From positions 496,001 to 560,000 of the forward strand of contig NZ_CP173029.1 of NCBI RefSeq assembly GCF_044772865.1: a stretch of 64,000 bases of DNA. The letters run 5' to 3'. This DNA is from Algirhabdus cladophorae (GTDB lineage Bacteria; Pseudomonadota; Alphaproteobacteria; Rhodobacterales; Rhodobacteraceae). Shown piece by piece: positions 16,461-26,122 of the stretch. Both the position numbers and the translations under genes were made by a program. Below the pieces are notes generated by a model, which made no database searches, had not been told where the DNA came from, and worked only from the letters and a program-made list of their open reading frames with translations. Each line of letters starts with the position of its first letter. Within the stretch, counting starts at the first letter, position 1.

Positions 16461-17511
16461 ATTTCCTATCAAAGAAGTTGCCAGACAGTCGGGGCTCAGC
16501 ACTGCGACAGTCGATCGCGTGATCAACAATCGCGCCAATGTCAGTCCGCAAACCAAGGCACGTGTTGCTGCAGCCATTTCAGAACTTGAAGGCCAAGAGG
16601 CGCAACTAGCCGCCCGTGGGCGACGTCTGTTTTTCGATTTTGTAATCGAAGCGCCAACGCGCTTTAGTCGAGAAGTCCAGCAAGCTGCGGAACAGGTTCT
16701 GCCATCTATTGGAAGCGCCGTGTGCCGCCCAAGGTTCCAAGCCCAAGAGATCATGACCGAAGATGATGTCACCGCCGCTTTGTCGCGCATCGCCAAACGG
16801 GGCAGCCATGGCATATGCATCAAAGCCCGTGATTTGCCAGCCATCCGAGCAGCTGTGGATCAATTGATCGCATCCGGCATTCCGGTCGTCACTTTGGTCA
16901 CTGACCTGAAAACGCCAAAGCGCCTTGCTTACGTGGGCCTCGATAATCAAAGCGCAGGTCGCACGGCAGCCTACCTGATTGCGAAGTCAATCGGCAACGG
17001 TGGCGGAGCTGTCCTGACCTCGAAAAGCAATGATCGATTTTTGGGAGAGGAAGAGCGCGAAGTGGCGTTCAAGGAGACTCTGGCCCGGCTGTGCCCAAAG
17101 CTGCGCATCATAGATGCAAGTGGGGGCAGCGGCGTACACGGTGAAACATCGCGCATCATGCAAAGTGTTATTGCAGGCCTGGATGAAGTACGTGCCGTAT
17201 ATTCGATGGGAGGTGGCAACACGGCGATTTTGCACGCTCTCGACCAGAACTGGTCACTGCCTGACATATATGTCGCTCACGATCTGGATAACCAAAATAG
17301 ACGGCTTATCGAAGATGGGCGACTTAGCTTTGTACTGCACCACGATCTACGCGTGGATTTATTAAACGTGTTCCAAGCTTTCTTGCATCATCACAAGCTC
17401 ATGGTCATGCCACTTCAAACAACCATGTCTCATATTCAGGTTGTCACGCCCGAGAATATTCCACCTTTCAATAAGCGTTTCCAAAAGCGGACATCCTCAA
17501 ATACGCACTGA
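16450..17511 (+). CDS. LacI-family transcriptional regulator
   Basis: 353-aa regulator. The N-terminal LacI helix-turn-helix starts at residue 5 (FPIKEVARQSGLSTATVDRVINNRANVSPQTKARVAAAI), with the hinge helix next. The rest is a periplasmic-binding-protein-like ligand domain (IPVVTLVTDL..AYVGLDNQSAGRTAAYLI, then GGNTAILHAL and DIYVAHDLD). That pattern is typical of regulators sensing sugars or related polar ligands. It is divergent from the phytanoyl-CoA dioxygenase gene, its probable target. The HTH position fixes the start even though no ribosome site is visible. Confidence 0.88.
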   Translation: MTHRFPIKEVARQSGLSTATVDRVINNRANVSPQTKARVAAAISELEGQEAQLAARGRRLFFDFVIEAPTRFSREVQQAAEQVLPSIGSAVCRPRFQAQEIMTEDDVTAALSRIAKRGSHGICIKARDLPAIRAAVDQLIASGIPVVTLVTDLKTPKRLAYVGLDNQSAGRTAAYLIAKSIGNGGGAVLTSKSNDRFLGEEEREVAFKETLARLCPKLRIIDASGGSGVHGETSRIMQSVIAGLDEVRAVYSMGGGNTAILHALDQNWSLPDIYVAHDLDNQNRRLIEDGRLSFVLHHDLRVDLLNVFQAFLHHHKLMVMPLQTTMSHIQVVTPENIPPFNKRFQKRTSSNTH

Positions 17512-18137
17512 GCGACAGCTTCGTCCGCATCAGAGAGATCTATGCTATGAAATGTTTAACTGGTGGAGTGTTTTGTCAGATGTCGGCTAAGCGCCCAAAA
17601 AACCATGCGAACCAGCAGGGTTCTACTGTGCCGCCGCTAACACGATCTATCAATTATCCTGAAGAACGGTTGACGCGCTGTCGTTGACCTCGATCTTGGC
17701 CAAACAACAACGCGTCCTTAGTTTAGGATGCATTCCGTGAGCTTAGGTATTCGAACACGTCCCCACTTGGTTGACGGTCACTCATCACGGCTCCAGTCAC
17801 TCGTACTCTTACCATCGCAAAAAAGGCGGCGCTCACTCATTAACAATGCAACAATCATCGGAGCGCTCCTGTTGTATTTGATGAATTCTACCGTGAAATA
17901 TATAAGTAACTTCGCCTATACGTTAGGTCACTTTGCCTGCCATATCTGCAATGCAGCCGTTCGGGCGGCGGGCGGCGAAAGGGGTGTAAGAGCCCTAAGT
18001 GCGGTATTTCAGCAATGCAGCTAATGTCGGCTTTCAGATTATTGCCGACTATTCATCAGTGGTTGAATAACTGGTGAGCAAGGCGGCGTCACCTTCGCCG
18101 TGGAATGCTCTTCAATCATCGCCGAAACTTTGATGTA
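17512..18137. other. 626-bp non-coding stretch
   Basis: No gene is supported on either strand; a 98-codon plus-strand frame at 17728-18024 has no motif and no ribosome site. The sequence has an eroded look, with scattered GCAGCGAA-like words near 17960-18030, but no clear insertion-sequence ends, terminator or RNA gene can be recognised. Confidence 0.35.
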
Positions 18138-18824
18138 TCAACTGGCCATCCGTTCTTCGTGGGCGAAGGGGCTGAGGCCAAGCCATTTCTGCATGCAAGT
18201 TGCGATCTCGGGGGTGCCCGTCAGGACCATCCGCCCGCCTTCCACCGCTTTCTCGACAGTATCGACGCCCATCCATATTGCAGTCATGGTTCGCAGGTGG
18301 CTTTCCGCGTAGAGGTCAACTTCGTGACCTGGATCAGAATAGCAAGCTTCAACGCCTGTATTTGGATCTACCAGAAGCCAGCTATTTTGCTTTGCGGTCG
18401 CAAGATCATTGAAGACGAACTGAAGGCACACGCGTTTCTTGGGCAACGGGTCAATGTTTAGGCCACGGTGCATGTCCCAAATCAGCAGTTCTGGGTCGAG
18501 ATTGTCGAGCGAAAGCCCCCCTTCGACCCATCGTTGCCCCCACACACCGATCCCCATGATGAGGGGCCTCAATTCTTCGCCAGCCGCTGTCAGACGATAT
18601 TCTTTGACGCCTTTGTCTGTCTTCCCGGACTTGATCACACCTGCCACTTCCAATTCACCCAAACGCTTTGACAGAAGCGAAGGTGACATGCGCGGTAGGC
18701 CACGCCTGAGATCATTGAACCGCGTGCTGCCGCACAGGCATTCCCGCAGCAAAAGAGGCGTCCAACGCGTGCACAAAACCTCCGCCGCCATCGCAATCGG
18801 GCAAAACTGACCGTAACCGCTCAT
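18138..18824 (-). CDS. HxlR-family transcriptional regulator
   Basis: About 228 aa. The HxlR winged helix occupies residues about 8-100: FCPIAMAAEVLCTRWTPLLLRECLCGSTRFNDLRRGLPRMSPSLLSKRLGELE, including the conserved early Cys and the LLREL-like helix. A C-terminal extension of about 120 aa follows, longer than a minimal HxlR protein and possibly a ligand domain. The ATG at 18824 is preceded by aaaaaggag; a longer in-frame start at 18944 is less likely. It is divergent from the acyl-CoA dehydrogenase-nitrilase pair, which it probably controls. Confidence 0.85.
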   Translation of the reverse strand: MSGYGQFCPIAMAAEVLCTRWTPLLLRECLCGSTRFNDLRRGLPRMSPSLLSKRLGELEVAGVIKSGKTDKGVKEYRLTAAGEELRPLIMGIGVWGQRWVEGGLSLDNLDPELLIWDMHRGLNIDPLPKKRVCLQFVFNDLATAKQNSWLLVDPNTGVEACYSDPGHEVDLYAESHLRTMTAIWMGVDTVEKAVEGGRMVLTGTPEIATCMQKWLGLSPFAHEERMAS

Positions 18825-18967
18825 GATATCACTCCTTTTTGACTGCCAAAGCGTCTTCTTAAGCGTAGTCGGGTTGGGCGAATATCGCCAGTACAGTTTC
18901 TGGACTATCGCCGCGATGGCACTTCCGTGATCCTGAGATTGCATTTTGATGGAATGGAGAATTCGCT

Positions 18968-20119
18968 ATGAACAAATTGATTGATCGCGCTAAAATCGCT
19001 GCCAACCTGAATGAGACTGCCAAAACTCTGGCAAAAACATTTGCTGCACGGGCGGCTGACCATGATGACAATGACAGGTTTATTGACGCGAATTACACGG
19101 ACCTGAAAAGCGCCGGGCTGATGTCGGCAGGTGTTCCTGTTGAGCTTGGCGGCGGTGGGGCCGACGTGCGCGCACTCTGTGACATGCTGCGCATTATCGC
19201 AGGGGCCTGCGGGTCAACCGGCCTTGCCCTATCAATGCATACCCACCAAGTCGCAATCCCCGCTTGGCGTTGGCATCATCAGGACCCCGCGCGTCCTATG
19301 GTCGAACCGCTCCTGCGACGCGTCGCCAATGAAAAAATCGTGCTGTTGAGTTCGGGCGGATCAGATTGGATTGGTGGCTCCGGCACGGCCGAAAAAGTAG
19401 ACGGCGGGTATCGAATTACCGCCCGAAAGGTGTTCTCCTCCGGCGCGCCTGAGGGTGATCTGCTCATGACTGGTGCAATTAGTAACGAAGACGGAAAAAA
19501 GACGGTTCTGCATTTTGGCGTACCACTTTCTGCGCCAGAGGTCACTGTGCTGGATACCTGGCGCACCATGGGCATGCGCGGCACCGGATCGCATGACGTT
19601 ACAATCGACGGGTTGTTCATCGCTGACGACAAAATCCCCCTCAAACGCGCAGCGGGCGAGTGGCACCCGGCGTTTCAAATAATCGCAAACATCGCATTTC
19701 CGCTAATCTATTCGGTTTACCTGGGCATTGCCGAAAGCGCGCGAGAAATTGCGGTCGACATTGCCGGAAGGAAACCGGTCTGCAGCCGCACCCAGTCTAT
19801 TGCCGGACGTATGGATACGGCTTTGGCCGCAGCACGCATGGCGCAAACCTTTATGATCGAAGCTGTCGAGCGCAACGCACCCTCGGCAGAGACCATCAAT
19901 GACGTGATGATTGGCCGACGTCTGGTCGAAGAAAACGCGATCCGAACAGTGGAACTGGCAATGGAGTTGGCAGGCGGCGCGAGCTTCTATCGCAAGACTG
20001 AGCTTGAGCGGCGTTTCCGCGACATTCAGGCAGCGCGGTATCATCCACTGCAAAAAGAGGTGCAGGCCGAATATGCCGGAGCAATGGCGCTGGGACAGCC
20101 AATCGACCAAATATTTTAG
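18968..20119 (+). CDS. Acyl-CoA dehydrogenase-family flavoprotein
   Basis: 383 aa with the domain order of the acyl-CoA dehydrogenase fold: N-terminal helices (SAGLMSAGVPVELGGGGADVRALCDMLRIIAGACGSTGLALSMH), a central beta domain (VFSSGAP..DTWRTMGMRGTGSHDVTIDGLFI) and a C-terminal four-helix domain. The central segment resembles the branch that includes flavin-dependent monooxygenases (DszC-like, hydroxylating ACAD relatives) as much as true acyl-CoA dehydrogenases. The substrate is unknown. It is followed after 67 bp by a nitrilase, suggesting linked oxidation and hydrolysis of a nitrogen compound. Its regulator is probably the divergent HxlR protein. Confidence 0.8.
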   Translation: MNKLIDRAKIAANLNETAKTLAKTFAARAADHDDNDRFIDANYTDLKSAGLMSAGVPVELGGGGADVRALCDMLRIIAGACGSTGLALSMHTHQVAIPAWRWHHQDPARPMVEPLLRRVANEKIVLLSSGGSDWIGGSGTAEKVDGGYRITARKVFSSGAPEGDLLMTGAISNEDGKKTVLHFGVPLSAPEVTVLDTWRTMGMRGTGSHDVTIDGLFIADDKIPLKRAAGEWHPAFQIIANIAFPLIYSVYLGIAESAREIAVDIAGRKPVCSRTQSIAGRMDTALAAARMAQTFMIEAVERNAPSAETINDVMIGRRLVEENAIRTVELAMELAGGASFYRKTELERRFRDIQAARYHPLQKEVQAEYAGAMALGQPIDQIF

Positions 20120-20186
20120 CGCCGTACTTGCTCATTTTGGAGAGAACTTAGCCGTCGGGGCTTAGCACAACAAAAAGGAAATCGTC

Positions 20187-21119
20187 ATGAAAGTCGCAGT
20201 TGTCCAAGAACCGCCTGTCTATCTGAACCTCGCGGCCAGTATGGAGCGTGCGATCAACCTTGTCGCGCAGGCCGCAAAAGATGGTGCTAAATTGATGGTC
20301 TTTCCCGAAACATGGTTTCCCGGATACCCGACGTTTTGCTGGAGACTGTCGCCGGGCGCGGACATGGGCAAGACGGATGAATTGTTTGCGTTGTCACAAG
20401 CCAATTCCATCGACCTCAGCCGCAATGGCATGGCCTCGCTGCAAGAAGCCGCCGCAGAGAACGAGATGGTCATTGTGGTCGGCTATCAGGAAATCGACGG
20501 GGATGTATCGGGCTCGACGATTTTCAATTCCTGCGCGATCATTGATGCCGACGGTCAGATCATGAACAACCATCGCAAGCTGATGCCGACCAACCCCGAA
20601 CGCATGATTTGGGGCTTTGGCGACGGGTCTGGCCTGAACGTGGTCGAAACTGCGGTCGGGCGTATCGGCGCGCTACTGTGTTGGGAAAACTACATGCCCT
20701 TGGCGCGCTATGCGCTTTATGCACAGAACATCGACATATACGTCGCTCCGACCTGGGACACAGGTGACACGTGGCTTGCCACGATGCAGCACATCGCGCG
20801 CGAGGGTGGGTGTTGGGTCATTGGATGCGCAACGGCGCTTGAGGCGTCTGACATTCCCGAAGGTATCCCTCATCGCGACATTCTATTCCCGAACAACGAT
20901 GAATGGGTCAATCCCGGCGACGCCGTCATCTATAAACCCTTCGGTGGAATCGCAGCCGGTCCGATGCACCGCGAAAAGGGGCTTCTTTGGGCCGATATAG
21001 ACGTATCCGCTGCCCGTGCTTCACGTAGAAAATTTGATGCAAGCGGCCACTATGCCCGTCCAGATGTCTTCTCGCTCACTGTCGACAGAGGCCGAAAAGT
21101 GCCGGTTTCATTTTGCTGA
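20187..21119 (+). CDS. Nitrilase-family carbon-nitrogen hydrolase
   Basis: 310-aa member of the nitrilase superfamily. The catalytic triad is Glu41 (FPETWFPGYP), Lys131 (NHRKLMPT) and Cys165 (LLCWENYMP), and the second structural glutamate follows in the CWEN motif. CWENYMPL and HRKLMPT are features of true nitrilases (branch 1) rather than amidases, so the predicted reaction is nitrile to carboxylate plus ammonia. The length is slightly short of typical nitrilases because of a short C-terminal tail. It is paired with the upstream ACAD-like gene, and aaaggaa precedes the ATG. Confidence 0.88.
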   Translation: MKVAVVQEPPVYLNLAASMERAINLVAQAAKDGAKLMVFPETWFPGYPTFCWRLSPGADMGKTDELFALSQANSIDLSRNGMASLQEAAAENEMVIVVGYQEIDGDVSGSTIFNSCAIIDADGQIMNNHRKLMPTNPERMIWGFGDGSGLNVVETAVGRIGALLCWENYMPLARYALYAQNIDIYVAPTWDTGDTWLATMQHIAREGGCWVIGCATALEASDIPEGIPHRDILFPNNDEWVNPGDAVIYKPFGGIAAGPMHREKGLLWADIDVSAARASRRKFDASGHYARPDVFSLTVDRGRKVPVSFC

Positions 21120-21226
21120 CCGACTGTCGCCAATTGCAGCTAAGCATGCATTTTACACGCTCAATTGTCAGGTGAATTTCAACATTGGCTCGGTTCGAAC
21201 GCGTTGATAGCAGTCATTGGTGCGCG

Positions 21227-21387
21227 CGCAGCGAAAACTCGGTTTGTCCCGCACCTTATCAGTTCGTACACCGCGCAGCGAACGGCGTTGTTTCCCGAAC
21301 CGGTCACTCAGGACCAGCGCAGCGAAGGTTTCAAGAGAGCCCAATCTGTGAATTCAATTATTTCGCTGCATGCGCACGCAGCGAAAT
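21227..21387. repeat. Intergenic repeat copy 1 (93-bp core 21251-21343)
   Basis: The 93-bp core 21251-21343 recurs at 35305-35397 and 45456-45548 with no difference seen by eye. Around and within it, the word CGCAGCGAA occurs at 21227, 21274, 21318 and 21377. The last copy closes a perfect 10-bp stem (21360-21369 with 21378-21387). It lies after the nitrilase gene in a 429-bp gap with no supported gene. Confidence 0.85.
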
Positions 21388-21548
21388 GAAAGCGGCTCTT
21401 TAAGAGCACTCACGCTGTTTCGCGTTGGGTGAAGCGGCCGTTCGTGCAGGCAGCAGCAATATTCGAGCGTCGCATCCACAGGTCGTGGAGAAGGTGCCGC
21501 TGACCTTGAACGAGCCTAGTTTGTGTTTCCTCGCTCTAAGTGGATCGA

Positions 21549-22463
21549 TCACCTGAGCCCGAAACCGTATTCCGTGGCCCAAATCTGGTCCATCATGAAA
21601 TCTATGAAAAGATGTGCAAGGCCATCTTGCGGGCTGTTGGTGGGATAGATCGCGTAAACGTCGATCGGGCGCAGCTTCACCTGCGGTAGAATGTGAACCA
21701 AACGTCCGGCGCGGAAGTCATCGGCCACAAGCGGATAGGTTTCGATCATGAACCCCAGCCCTTCATCGACAAACTTTCGGGCCATCGTGAAATTGCTGCA
21801 GGTTGTCACGATATGAGGTATGCGTTCCGGGGCGGTCCCATCCGCCAAGGTTGCGAAGGTCGACCATGGTACCGGCGGACTTTGTATCCAGTCCCAATCA
21901 GCCAGGTCGTCCATGGACTGCGGCGTGGGCTTGCTGTGCACATAGGACGGGGCCGCAAAGACGCAGAAATGGACGCTACCCAATTTGCGGGCTTTGTAGG
22001 TGCTGTCGTCGAGATTGTCGGTCCGGCCCCTAATCGCGACATCGATGTTTGATCCTTCCAGCGGCACCGACCGGTCCTCAAGCTGAATTGACAGATGTAC
22101 ATCTGGATAAGATTGAGCAAATCGCGTGAAGGTTTCGACGTAGGGGCTGTGGGAAAACGGGGTCGAAGCAGCGATCGTCAGCGTGCCCGTTGGCTGCGAT
22201 GCACGTCGCTGAACCGCTGCAAGCCCATCGATTGCCGCCGCCGTCATACGCTGACTGGCTGCCAAGAGCGCCACGCCGGCGTCGGTCAAGGACATGCGGC
22301 GTGTCGAGCGATACAGCAAGGGCGTGCCAAGGTCCTCTTCAAGCTTAGAGATGTGGTGGCTGATCACTGAAGGCGAGAGGTTCAGCTTATTCGCTGCCTG
22401 TCGAAACGATCCAAGCTCAGCCACTGTTTGAAAGATCGCCATGGTTCTGAGTCGGTCAATCAT
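21549..22463 (-). CDS. LysR-family transcriptional regulator
   Basis: 304 aa. The N-terminal LysR helix-turn-helix is clear (MIDRLRTMAIFQTVAELGSFRQAANKLNLSPSVISHHISKLEEDLGTPLLYRSTRRMSLTDAG). The effector domain follows. The order resembles the subgroup represented by CrgA/AaeR-like regulators (GTLTIAAS..FTRFAQSYPDVHLSIQLEDR). It is divergent from the small gene at 22584. Target and ligand are unknown; the nitrilase operon ending 430 bp away is one candidate. Confidence 0.85.
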   Translation of the reverse strand: MIDRLRTMAIFQTVAELGSFRQAANKLNLSPSVISHHISKLEEDLGTPLLYRSTRRMSLTDAGVALLAASQRMTAAAIDGLAAVQRRASQPTGTLTIAASTPFSHSPYVETFTRFAQSYPDVHLSIQLEDRSVPLEGSNIDVAIRGRTDNLDDSTYKARKLGSVHFCVFAAPSYVHSKPTPQSMDDLADWDWIQSPPVPWSTFATLADGTAPERIPHIVTTCSNFTMARKFVDEGLGFMIETYPLVADDFRAGRLVHILPQVKLRPIDVYAIYPTNSPQDGLAHLFIDFMMDQIWATEYGFGLR

Positions 22464-22583
22464 TGTTCGATCTCATGAAACTATAAAACGCATAATGCCT
22501 ATATACCCACAGAAATCGCGGTGTGCCACCCTTCAGGACATCCGGCAATTGGCCGGCAACTTTGATGATCGAAAGGACACATC

Positions 22584-22856
22584 ATGACACTGCTCGTCTC
22601 AGTTACCCGCGTTTCTCACATCCCAGTAGGAGAGGGACTCGAGGAATTTCACGCCGCTCACGAACGCGTTTTCGGGGATTGCGCAGGAAGGCTGACATTT
22701 CTGCGTGACCCACATGACGCCAACCAGGCGGCTGTCGTGGGCGAGGTCCATGACTTGGAAAAAATGCGTGCGATCAGCCGAACGCCAGAAGGCGACGCAA
22801 TGATGCGTAAATTCGGTTTCATCGAGCAACTGAGTTATTTCCTAGAGGATGCTTAG
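22584..22856 (+). CDS. Small conserved-looking protein, possible alpha/beta-barrel dimer
   Basis: 90 aa with no signal peptide or membrane segment. The pattern of a strand (LLVSVTRVSHIP), a helix (EGLEEFHAAHERVFG), strands (RLTFLRDP, AAVVGEVHD) and a helix starting DLEKMRAISRTPEGDAMMRKFG resembles dimeric ferredoxin-like barrel proteins (antibiotic-monooxygenase or DUF1330-like). The family is not certain. aaaggaca precedes the ATG. It is divergent from the LysR gene, so it may be that regulator's target. Confidence 0.6.
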   Translation: MTLLVSVTRVSHIPVGEGLEEFHAAHERVFGDCAGRLTFLRDPHDANQAAVVGEVHDLEKMRAISRTPEGDAMMRKFGFIEQLSYFLEDA

Positions 22857-23128
22857 GACATGTGGGTCCGATGGGCAAAACGGTGGGCCAGAGAAAACGC
22901 CGACTCAGAAGATGCAGGGTCAGCCAATGATCGGTTCAAGCTAAAGCTGCACGAATTCGTCATTGCGCAACAGCACTTTGGCCTATTCCCAGCCTGAAGG
23001 TTTGCCGGTACCGCTAAACGCAACAAGCCGCGCGATGCGTCACGCCATACGTATCGCGCGCGCAGGGCGTGGTTTGGCGTCGAAACTGTCGACTATCGCC
23101 CCATGCCAATCGTTGCGTTTCGGGGACG

Positions 23129-24094
23129 TTACGCCAAGCGGCTATCGGGTTTGCAGGCATTGATCAGTTGAACGATACTTTCGTGTCGCACGGCGCTCAG
23201 ACCCACGCTTTGGGACAGTCTGCAAATGGCACCGTTCAAGAAATCGATTTCTGTTTTACGCCCTGACGCGAGGTCTTGGAACATGGACGAGTGATGACCT
23301 ACCGCGCGCGGAAAGATGATGGGGCTGAGTACGTCGTCCACATAGTGTTTTCCGTTTTCAGCTGGACGGTAATCATATGCCGCCGCGAACGCGGCCAGCG
23401 TTTCATCGGCCAAGCCGATGATGAGGTCCCGGGAATGTGAGGTTTCGAGCAGCTGACCGTAACTTTTCCGGGTTATGGCACCTGAGGGGTTCATGCAGCT
23501 GTTAAAGAGAAGCTTGAACAGGATGGTGTCGCGGATGGCATCATCCAGCGCCATCGGGACAAAACCGGCCTCAGCAACCTGAAGAAGCTTCAAGATTGAT
23601 CCCGTATCATCGCCAAGAAGTGGGCCACAAAAAATTGGGCTAGACTGGGCCGTGACCGCGACATGTGCCGGACCGAGACGTTCCATGCCGATCATCATGG
23701 CACTGGAATATATGGGGATATCTGGGCCGAGGATGCGGCGCGCGATGTCTTCTGACCCCATGCCGTTCTGGAGAAGCAGAACAGGCGGGCAGGCTCCCAC
23801 TGCTGCAAAGGACTTGAGCGCCGTCTCCACATCGTAGGCCTTTGTTGTGAGGATCAGCATGTCGCTGTTTAGCACATCTTCGGTCGGAGCAGCCGCATCA
23901 CACAGCGTTATCTGGTCTGGTGGAACGACGTAGTCCCCGAGAAGGCCCGTCACCTCGATCGGTGTCTGACGGAGGGATTCAATGGAGCTTTGGCGAACCA
24001 AGAGCGAAACACGCGCGCCTGCCGTTGCAAAGCTTGTCGCAAGAGACAGGCCGACGGAACCGCCTCCAAATACCGCAACATGGTAATCTGACAT
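23129..24094 (-). CDS. Ketopantoate reductase-family protein
   Basis: 321 aa. The N-terminal Rossmann motif VAVFGGGSVGLSLA is at residues 6-19. The family's central segment is present (TTKAYDVETAL, then LLLQNGMGSED), as is the C-terminal signature HHSSMFQDLASGRKTEIDFLNGAI. PanE reduces 2-dehydropantoate to pantoate with NADPH, but many paralogues of this family act on other 2-oxoacids. The setting, with a DUF1330 gene directly downstream of its start and no pantothenate genes, favours a catabolic paralogue, so no symbol is given. It may be co-transcribed with the gene at 24122-24412, which ends 27 bp upstream of it. Confidence 0.82.
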   Translation of the reverse strand: MSDYHVAVFGGGSVGLSLATSFATAGARVSLLVRQSSIESLRQTPIEVTGLLGDYVVPPDQITLCDAAAPTEDVLNSDMLILTTKAYDVETALKSFAAVGACPPVLLLQNGMGSEDIARRILGPDIPIYSSAMMIGMERLGPAHVAVTAQSSPIFCGPLLGDDTGSILKLLQVAEAGFVPMALDDAIRDTILFKLLFNSCMNPSGAITRKSYGQLLETSHSRDLIIGLADETLAAFAAAYDYRPAENGKHYVDDVLSPIIFPRAVGHHSSMFQDLASGRKTEIDFLNGAICRLSQSVGLSAVRHESIVQLINACKPDSRLA

Positions 24095-24121
24095 CCGAAA
24101 AATTCCTTCTGCTTGATCTCG

Positions 24122-24412
24122 CTACGCGATGCCTTCAACGCCAACAAGACGCGCTGAACTACAGGCATCTCTGACAGCCTTCAGGCCTTGATAAGTTTCG
24201 CCGTTGTAGAAGTCTTCCCAATGCAACAGCGATGGGAATTCCAGCAAGACGATCCGGCGCGGCTCCCAATCGCCTTCATAGACTTTGTGGTCACCGCCCC
24301 GCGAGAGGTATTTGGCCCCTGCTTTTTCCAATGCCGGTTTTACGCCAAGCATGAACGCTTGGTATTGATCCTTGTCGTGAATTTCGACGTCGAAAATGAC
24401 ATAGGCTGGCAT
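24122..24412 (-). CDS. DUF1330 domain-containing protein
   Basis: 96 aa that fill one DUF1330 domain: MPAYVIFDVEIHDKDQYQAFMLGVKPALEKAGAKYLSRGGDHKVYEGDWEPRRIVLLEFPS is the family pattern, with a characteristic W-region at LHWEDFYNGETYQGLKAVRDAC. DUF1330 proteins fold as dimeric alpha/beta barrels and occur beside oxidoreductases; their reaction is not established. It is followed by the ketopantoate-reductase-like gene on the same strand. Confidence 0.85.
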   Translation of the reverse strand: MPAYVIFDVEIHDKDQYQAFMLGVKPALEKAGAKYLSRGGDHKVYEGDWEPRRIVLLEFPSLLHWEDFYNGETYQGLKAVRDACSSARLVGVEGIA

Positions 24413-24574
24413 AGGTTATCCTTTTTGAAAATTTGTGTGGACCTAGAATTGCAATGCGCCGGAAATGCCTTTTCTCCGGTTGCCGCCCGAAGTACCATAA
24501 TGCAATGGGAGGATTGCGCCAACACTGCCACAATCGCTTAAGAAATTTAGCGATTGGGTCGTGGCAACGAATAT

Positions 24575-26122
24575 ATGGACAGATTTCGCTTCGCAGATTT
24601 TACACTAGACTGCCGCAAGAGAGCCCTCTTGCGGGGGAACGACCTTGTTCCAATCGGGGCGCGTGCTTTCGATCTGCTGGAGGTGCTGGTGCTCAAACAA
24701 AACAGTGTTTTGTCGAGAGACGATCTCATGCAGGCCGTCTGGCCCGATACGGCGGTTGGAGACAACAACCTGAATGTCCAGGTCGCAAATCTGCGTCGAA
24801 TACTTGGTCCCGAGGCCATCATCACAGTGCCCGGACGTGGACTTCGTTTCGCGCTCGACATCCTGCCGCCGGGCCCCGATCTGGCGCTCCCCGACAGGCC
24901 GTCTGTCGTTGTACTGCCGTTCGATACCATGGGCGGCGATCCGGCCTTTGACTGGCTTGCCGACGGGTTTGTCGAGGACATCACGACGGAGTTGTCCCGC
25001 TTCCGTGACCTTTTTGTGGTCGCCCGCAACACCGCTTTCGCCTATCGCACCGCACCGCGGGACCTGAGGGCGATCGCCCGCGAGTTGGGCGTGCGTTATG
25101 TTGTGGAAGGCAGCGTGCGGGCGCGGGCAGATCGCGTGCGGGTCACGGCGCAGCTGATCGACGCCGCCAATGGCGGGCATGTCTGGGCAGAAAGTTTCGA
25201 CCGCGAACTGGCAGATCACTTCGATACGCAGTCGCGGGTCGCACGGATGATCGTCACCTGCCTCTCGCCACAAATCGACCGGGCCGAGGCCGACCGCATC
25301 CACGTCGTTCCGCCCGAGGATCTGACCATCCATGGTCTCGCGCAACGCGCCTGGTTCGCGATCTCGTCTGGGGAAATGGCCTATGATCCCGGCCCCCGCG
25401 AAGCGGCCGCGGAGATGGCACATCAAGCGCTAGATCGCGATCAGAGTTCGGCACTGGCCTGGCGGGTGTTGGCCTGGGTGGCGTGGTGGAATGTCTATCA
25501 CGGCACAACGGACAACGTCCCCGACACCCTGGGTGAGGGTATCGACGCGGCGACCCAGGCCATAACAATCGACAAGACAGATCATCAGGCACGCAGGCTG
25601 CGGGCGCAACTGCATTTTATGAAACAGGATGTCGCGGCGGGTCTGCCCGAATTGCGCCGAGCTCACGAGATGAACCCGAATTGCGCGGTGACCCTGTGCT
25701 GGCTGGGGTTCTATGAAGCCATCAATGGCGGTGCAGAAATCGGCGTGCCCTTGGCTGAGGCCGGTCTCAGGCGCTCTCCGCGGGATCCGGCGCTGGGGTC
25801 GATGCTCTGTGCCGTGGGATTTGCGCAGTTCGCGGCACGCAATTACGACGCTGCTGCCAAGGCTGCGGAGGCGGCATTGGCCGAGGCCGCGCATAGTGCG
25901 ACGCCATTGATTCTAGGCACCATCGCGTATGTCGGACAGGACCGGATCGAAAAGGCAGCCGAGACATTTCGTGTCGTCGAGAGCATCTCGCCCAAACTGG
26001 TGGAAGCACGTCTTGCGGGCCGCTGGCTCAGCGCGAACCCGGATTACCTGTACCGCGCGCACACGTTTTTTCGTGTTGCCGCCGGTCTCGCTCGCCCCGA
26101 GGCAACGCTCGCGCTGTCGTGA
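24575..26122 (+). CDS. Winged-helix regulator with TolB-like and TPR regions
   Basis: 515 aa. An OmpR-type winged helix forms the first 95 residues (YFADFTLD-like start FRFADFTLDCRKRALLRG, then ARAFDLLEVLVLKQNSVLSRDDLMQAVWP, and VQVANLRRILG). It is followed by a TolB-N-like segment seen in adenylate-cyclase-associated regulators (SVVVLPFDTMGG..FDWLADGFVEDITTELSRF). The rest is helical, with TPR-like repeats to the end. CadC/HilA-type regulators share this layout, but no membrane helix is present, so it is probably cytoplasmic. The ATG at 24575 is used; a TTG 21 bp upstream is a weaker option. It is divergent from the DUF1330 gene. Target genes are unknown. Confidence 0.75.
   Translation: MDRFRFADFTLDCRKRALLRGNDLVPIGARAFDLLEVLVLKQNSVLSRDDLMQAVWPDTAVGDNNLNVQVANLRRILGPEAIITVPGRGLRFALDILPPGPDLALPDRPSVVVLPFDTMGGDPAFDWLADGFVEDITTELSRFRDLFVVARNTAFAYRTAPRDLRAIARELGVRYVVEGSVRARADRVRVTAQLIDAANGGHVWAESFDRELADHFDTQSRVARMIVTCLSPQIDRAEADRIHVVPPEDLTIHGLAQRAWFAISSGEMAYDPGPREAAAEMAHQALDRDQSSALAWRVLAWVAWWNVYHGTTDNVPDTLGEGIDAATQAITIDKTDHQARRLRAQLHFMKQDVAAGLPELRRAHEMNPNCAVTLCWLGFYEAINGGAEIGVPLAEAGLRRSPRDPALGSMLCAVGFAQFAARNYDAAAKAAEAALAEAAHSATPLILGTIAYVGQDRIEKAAETFRVVESISPKLVEARLAGRWLSANPDYLYRAHTFFRVAAGLARPEATLALS

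Noticed and set aside
17728..18024. 98-codon plus-strand frame in the 17.5-18.1 kb gap
   Set aside because: Composition looks non-coding, no ribosome site and no recognisable domain.
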